In this document: positions 5,559 to 8,986 of the stretch, piece after piece
Layout of the letters: the number at the start of each line of letters is the position of its first letter
Numbering within the stretch: position 1 is the stretch's first letter
Source: Planctomycetota bacterium
GTDB taxonomy: Bacteria > Planctomycetota > Brocadiia > JAJRTI01
NCBI GenBank assembly: GCA_024278415.1
Contig: JAJRTI010000204.1
Location: 1 to 8,986, forward strand
Direction: 5' to 3'
Length of the DNA: 8,986 bases
Notes under the pieces: model-generated
Told to the model about the DNA's origin: nothing
What the model saw: only the letters and a program-made list of their open reading frames with translations
Database searches by the model: none
Made by a program: the position numbers and the translations under genes

Positions 5559-7508
5559 TCAATGCCAATAGATCACGTGCCCGTTTCCGAAGAAGAAGAT
5601 CGCGTCGGCTACGACGCTCATGCCCGCGCCGAAGAACCAACCCAACATGATCCCAAGGAACAGGGGCCGCGCACGGTTGACCATGTTTGCGCCGCCGATT
5701 GAGACTACCACCCAACGGCACAGCCAACCCAGGAAGATGGGCAATACCACCCACCGCACCTTGAAGACCATGCCCACCGGGAAGCCAATGGGGTTGATGG
5801 GCCACCAGACGAACCGGTAGCGCAGCCACGTGAGCACGCACATCAGGGCCGCGCCGATCACGCCCCAGCCGATTTTGATCCATTCCACGCCAACGGGCGA
5901 GTTGAACGCGTGCACAACGTATTCGAACGGCACCTGCGCGCCCCGGCCGAAGAGCCACGTGCCGAAGTTGTACCCGCCGTGCGTGTACGCCATGTAGAGG
6001 GTGAACGGAATGGCCGTAGCGAACGACGCCAAGATGGCCAAGACGATCGCGCCCATGACTCCGCGGCCCGAAGCCTTCGCGTCGTGCGGCACGCGCAGTG
6101 CATTCGCTATGGCCGGCATGAACGTGCAGATGGGGTCGCCGATCCATGCAAACGAAAGCCCCATCGCGGTGATCGTGTGGGGCGCCGCGGCCGAATTGCC
6201 GAGCGCGTTCATGGTCATGGATTGCGCGGTCAGCGGCATGCGGCAGAAGACCAGCCCCCCTTCCGCTACGAGCCGCGCAAGGCCGAGGAAGATCGTGATC
6301 ACGCACACGTTGAACAAGACGCTCGCCCAGAGCCCCATGCCCAGCCAACAGAACCACGCCACCATGAACGCGGCAGAAGCCAATAGCCCCGCGGCCGCGA
6401 AGCGGTACGACATGATCTCGTTCGAGTCGTCCACGACCTTCTTGCCGAAAGCGTTGGAACACACGTCCCGCAAGTGCTTGCGCGCGGTCCAGAGCATGAT
6501 GGCGACCATGGCCGCGAACGCTCCGCCGCTCTGCCACGCCAACGCGGGACGCGACGCGTCGTAGTGGTAGACCGCGAGCGAACTCGTGATCGAGAAGCCG
6601 AGCCGGTTGAAGATGCCCTCTTGGATCACCCCCAGCACCACGAAGAACCAAATGCTGAACGACACGTCGAGCTTGATGAAGAAGGCAATGGCCATCATGG
6701 GCCAGTAGAGCGTCAGTACAATGGGCGGGAACGCGCGGGCGATGCGAAGCGGCGACAGATTGCGGGGGAACTGCGGCAACGGTGGGTAGAAGTAGCTCGC
6801 GATCTGCCACGCCATGATGCCAAACGCGGGAATGAAGCCAACCCAGAACAGCCGCGAGCGCATGAAGCTCGGCGCGGGCCGGTCGTCGCACTCGATCATC
6901 GCGGCCGCGGCTTCGGCAAGGGGGTACGACAGGCGCTCGTGCTCCATCCATTGCCGGCGCAGGATCACTGCCATGCACGTGCAGCCCAGCAAACCAAACG
7001 CGATGAACAGCAGCCACCAGATGATGGCCGGCGCCCAGAAGCCCCAGGGGATCCGCTCGCCATACGGCAAACCCTCGAAGAACCACTGCATCTGAAGCCC
7101 GCCCCCGGGCAAGCACCAGCTTGGCAAATACTGGTGGAAATAGGACGCCCAGCGGTTCTCGACCGTGGCGAAATAGTACGGAGCGGAGATCGTTGAAAGC
7201 CAATACCCGCACACACCGTACGTCGGGATCGTGGTCGAGACCGCGGCCATGACAAACACCACGGAAAGCTCGCCGGTCGAGAGCCCCCACGACCGGCGCA
7301 CGATCTTCAGCACCGGGTTAAGAACGGCCACGACCACGAAGAAGAGGAAGGCAAAGCCGATGGGGAAGTAGTTCGTGGTGAGCAACTGGCTGTGCATCAC
7401 CCATTCGCAGTACGGCGAGGCCAAGTTGATCCCCACGGCGAACGCAACGCCGACCACGAGCGCGCGGATGCTCACGCCGGGCCGAGGTCTATGGGCATTG
7501 AGGGTCAC
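5559..7508 (-). CDS. Large polytopic membrane protein, DUF6785/DUF6784 type, 649 aa
   Basis: This is an integral membrane protein with about 12-14 hydrophobic segments, starting near residues 14-31, 46-66 and 80-96 and ending near 618-640. I recognise it as the DUF6785/DUF6784 type, large and transporter-like, found in Planctomycetes, Armatimonadetes and similar genomes, without known function. Conserved-looking motifs are RRQWMEHERLSYPLAEAAAA (185-204), LARLVAEGGLVFCR (410-423) and WWPINPIGFPVG (568-579). The Glu-Arg-Leu-Ser-Tyr-Pro motif at a membrane boundary recalls oligopeptide (OPT-like) transporters, but this is loose. The GTG at 7508 is preferred: it overlaps the stop of the upstream glycosyltransferase as GTGA, has AGGCGG (7515-7520) upstream, and leads straight into the first membrane helix. 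The open frame reaches back to 7601, but that extra part is Arg-rich shadow sequence inside the upstream gene. Coupling suggests both proteins are made together. Confidence 0.85.
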   Translation of the reverse strand: MTLNAHRPRPGVSIRALVVGVAFAVGINLASPYCEWVMHSQLLTTNYFPIGFAFLFFVVVAVLNPVLKIVRRSWGLSTGELSVVFVMAAVSTTIPTYGVCGYWLSTISAPYYFATVENRWASYFHQYLPSWCLPGGGLQMQWFFEGLPYGERIPWGFWAPAIIWWLLFIAFGLLGCTCMAVILRRQWMEHERLSYPLAEAAAAMIECDDRPAPSFMRSRLFWVGFIPAFGIMAWQIASYFYPPLPQFPRNLSPLRIARAFPPIVLTLYWPMMAIAFFIKLDVSFSIWFFVVLGVIQEGIFNRLGFSITSSLAVYHYDASRPALAWQSGGAFAAMVAIMLWTARKHLRDVCSNAFGKKVVDDSNEIMSYRFAAAGLLASAAFMVAWFCWLGMGLWASVLFNVCVITIFLGLARLVAEGGLVFCRMPLTAQSMTMNALGNSAAAPHTITAMGLSFAWIGDPICTFMPAIANALRVPHDAKASGRGVMGAIVLAILASFATAIPFTLYMAYTHGGYNFGTWLFGRGAQVPFEYVVHAFNSPVGVEWIKIGWGVIGAALMCVLTWLRYRFVWWPINPIGFPVGMVFKVRWVVLPIFLGWLCRWVVVSIGGANMVNRARPLFLGIMLGWFFGAGMSVVADAIFFFGNGHVIYWH

Positions 7509-8986
7509 GGCCGACCGCCTTGAACGGATCGCTTGAGTTCGAACCCACCCCCAGGAGCGGGCACGGCGCGGCGCTCGAACGCGTCTTGCCTCATCAAGCA
7601 CCGGATGAATCCGCCAATCTGGGGAGCGCTTAAAGACACGGCCACGTAGCCCGGGAACTTGGAGGAGTTCTCGACCGCGCCCAGGGGTCGGGGGGAGATC
7701 TCCGCCTCAGGAATGATGAACGTAGGCCGCTTCGAGACGATGTACGAGACGGGCGCCACGATCTTGTGCCCAGGCCAGCTCAAGGGCTCGACCTCGTCTG
7801 CACGCGGACGGCGGCCATCCACCAAGCCATGGAAGTCCACCATCTTCAAGCGCGAAAAGTAGCCCAGCGCGCCAATGCCGCGGGTGGCCACGCTGTCGCC
7901 TGGCTTGGCGTTCGAGCGCAACCAAGTCCCCACCTGCCGGCCCGCGACGCTAAGCGAGCGCATCGTCTCGACCGGGTGGCAGGCGTACGTGGGCCGCTGC
8001 ACGCCCATGAGTTCGCACAGGGACGGCGTGAGTAGATATTGGACCAGCGCGGCGAGGAGCAGCACCCGTCCCACTGACCAAAGCCGGACGACCACATTCG
8101 ACGCACGCCTCATGAGCCACGCGTTCGCACTCACGTAGCTCGCGGCGAGCATGTAGGCCAGCAGCGGCGCCAGCGGAGCGAAGCGCCGGTAGCACGGCAT
8201 CCAATCGCCATCAGTCCGCACGACCCATGCAGCCCAAAGGATACACACCGTGGAGAACAGAATCGCAACCGCGCCTTCGTCGCTCATGGGCCGGCGCCGC
8301 GCCGCGCGCCCAAGCGCGGCCACCGGCGCCAGAAAGGCCAACAGCACAAACGGATAGTCCCAGAGGAAATGAACCAAGTAGGACCAACCCAACTTGTCGA
8401 CCGTGACCGTCGCCACCTTGACGAAGTACATATGCGGCACGAGTTGGCCGTAGTAGCGCCACCGCATGAGGAAGTACCCGGCGCACACCACCACAAAGAC
8501 CGCGCCGGGCCGCCATGCCTGGCGCAGCAACTTCGGCCGCACCACGACCATCGCGGCCAAGAGCCCTGCCGCGATGAGCGCGCCATCGACACGGGTGAGC
8601 GCGGCGAGAGCAAGCCAGTTGCCGGTCGTGCTGCGGAGGCGGCCATCCTTCATGCCATCCGCTAGCGAGGCCGCGGAGAGAAACACGAGCAGAGCGAACA
8701 GCGAGGTCTCCAGGCCCGCGCCCGCCCACGCTGCAAATGGGCCGAACATGGCAAGGATGCCGCTCGCAAGCACCCCGCCCCACGGGGACGTGCGCCGCCG
8801 GGTAAACCCGTAGAGCATAATCATGGATGCGATGCCACACGCGATTCCCAACGTCTTCGCCGCGGCCTCGATGTCAAACCCCAGCCTCGCCAGCAAGCCG
8901 AGCAGCACAACCCATGCAAAGTTGCTGTACCCCTCGACGTATTCGCCAGGGTTATAGACGAGCCCCCTCCCCTCAGCCCAGTTGGC
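7505..8986 (-). CDS. GT-C membrane glycosyltransferase (AftB/GT89-like), N-terminus beyond right edge
   Basis: The frame stays open to the window edge, so the gene begins outside; 493 residues are visible. An internal GTG at 8908 is not the start, because the 26 residues before it are clearly coding and conserved: NWAEGRGLVYNPGEYVEGYS and then NFAW. This NPGE-x-VEGY-N motif is typical of AftB-like arabinofuranosyltransferases and related bacterial GT-C enzymes that use polyprenyl-phosphate sugars outside the membrane. About eight to ten hydrophobic segments follow. A soluble C-terminal region contains SVATRGIGALGYFSRLKMVD followed by FHGLVD (about 364-389), also seen in this group. The catalytic Asp pair expected near the N-terminus would lie outside the window. 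The stop codon overlaps the GTG of the DUF6785-like gene. The donor sugar and acceptor are unknown; arabinose should not be assumed. Confidence 0.85.
   Translation of the reverse strand, partial: ANWAEGRGLVYNPGEYVEGYSNFAWVVLLGLLARLGFDIEAAAKTLGIACGIASMIMLYGFTRRRTSPWGGVLASGILAMFGPFAAWAGAGLETSLFALLVFLSAASLADGMKDGRLRSTTGNWLALAALTRVDGALIAAGLLAAMVVVRPKLLRQAWRPGAVFVVVCAGYFLMRWRYYGQLVPHMYFVKVATVTVDKLGWSYLVHFLWDYPFVLLAFLAPVAALGRAARRRPMSDEGAVAILFSTVCILWAAWVVRTDGDWMPCYRRFAPLAPLLAYMLAASYVSANAWLMRRASNVVVRLWSVGRVLLLAALVQYLLTPSLCELMGVQRPTYACHPVETMRSLSVAGRQVGTWLRSNAKPGDSVATRGIGALGYFSRLKMVDFHGLVDGRRPRADEVEPLSWPGHKIVAPVSYIVSKRPTFIIPEAEISPRPLGAVENSSKFPGYVAVSLSAPQIGGFIRCLMRQDAFERRAVPAPGGGFELKRSVQGGRP

Noticed and set aside
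5470..7290. A 606-codon open frame on the minus strand, overlapping the DUF6785-like gene in another frame.
   Set aside because: Its product is rich in Arg, His, Gly and Ala with no membrane or domain pattern, as expected from reading a high-GC gene out of frame. The overlapping frame has clear membrane segments and family motifs.

Overview
The window is high-GC bacterial DNA with eight protein-coding units on two strands and no RNA genes, CRISPR array or recognisable transposase. The gene content (a very large polytopic membrane protein of the DUF6785/DUF6784 type, a DUF6655-like lipoprotein, GT-C glycosyltransferases, a sugar isomerase and a DegT-type aminotransferase) is what I would expect from an environmental lineage such as Planctomycetota, Hydrogenedentota or a relative. 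That placement rests on recalled family distributions, not on a marker gene. Several genes use GTG or TTG starts, and three junctions have the start codon overlapping the previous stop codon by four bases.

Layout. On the minus strand at the left, a GT-C membrane glycosyltransferase (182-1675) runs directly into a secreted protein whose N-terminus (signal peptide, possible LamG-like start) is cut by the left edge. Next comes a 670-bp divergent intergenic region (1676-2345) rich in palindromic repeats: one complete 34-bp hairpin element, a left-half and a right-half copy of it on either side, and a 68-bp nested double hairpin. On the plus strand follow a TIM-barrel sugar phosphate isomerase/epimerase-like protein (2346-3152) and a PLP-dependent DegT/DnrJ/EryC1/StrS aminotransferase (3262-4545). 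After these comes a short reading frame joined to the aminotransferase by a GTGA overlap; it looks like the beginning of a VOC-fold gene that degenerates into a hairpin-bearing segment (4542 onward).

On the minus strand at the right, a second GT-C glycosyltransferase enters from beyond the window (7505-8986) and is joined by another GTGA overlap to the 649-residue DUF6785-like membrane protein (5559-7508). A lipoprotein gene (4804-5418) follows after 140 bp in the same direction.

How they might work together. The plus-strand pair would make or remodel a keto- or amino-sugar or cyclitol in the cytoplasm. The two GT-C proteins would transfer sugars from lipid carriers on the outer face of the membrane. 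The DUF6785-like protein has the look of a transporter but no known substrate. A shared role in cell-surface glycan or sugar metabolism is a reasonable inference but is not shown by the sequence.
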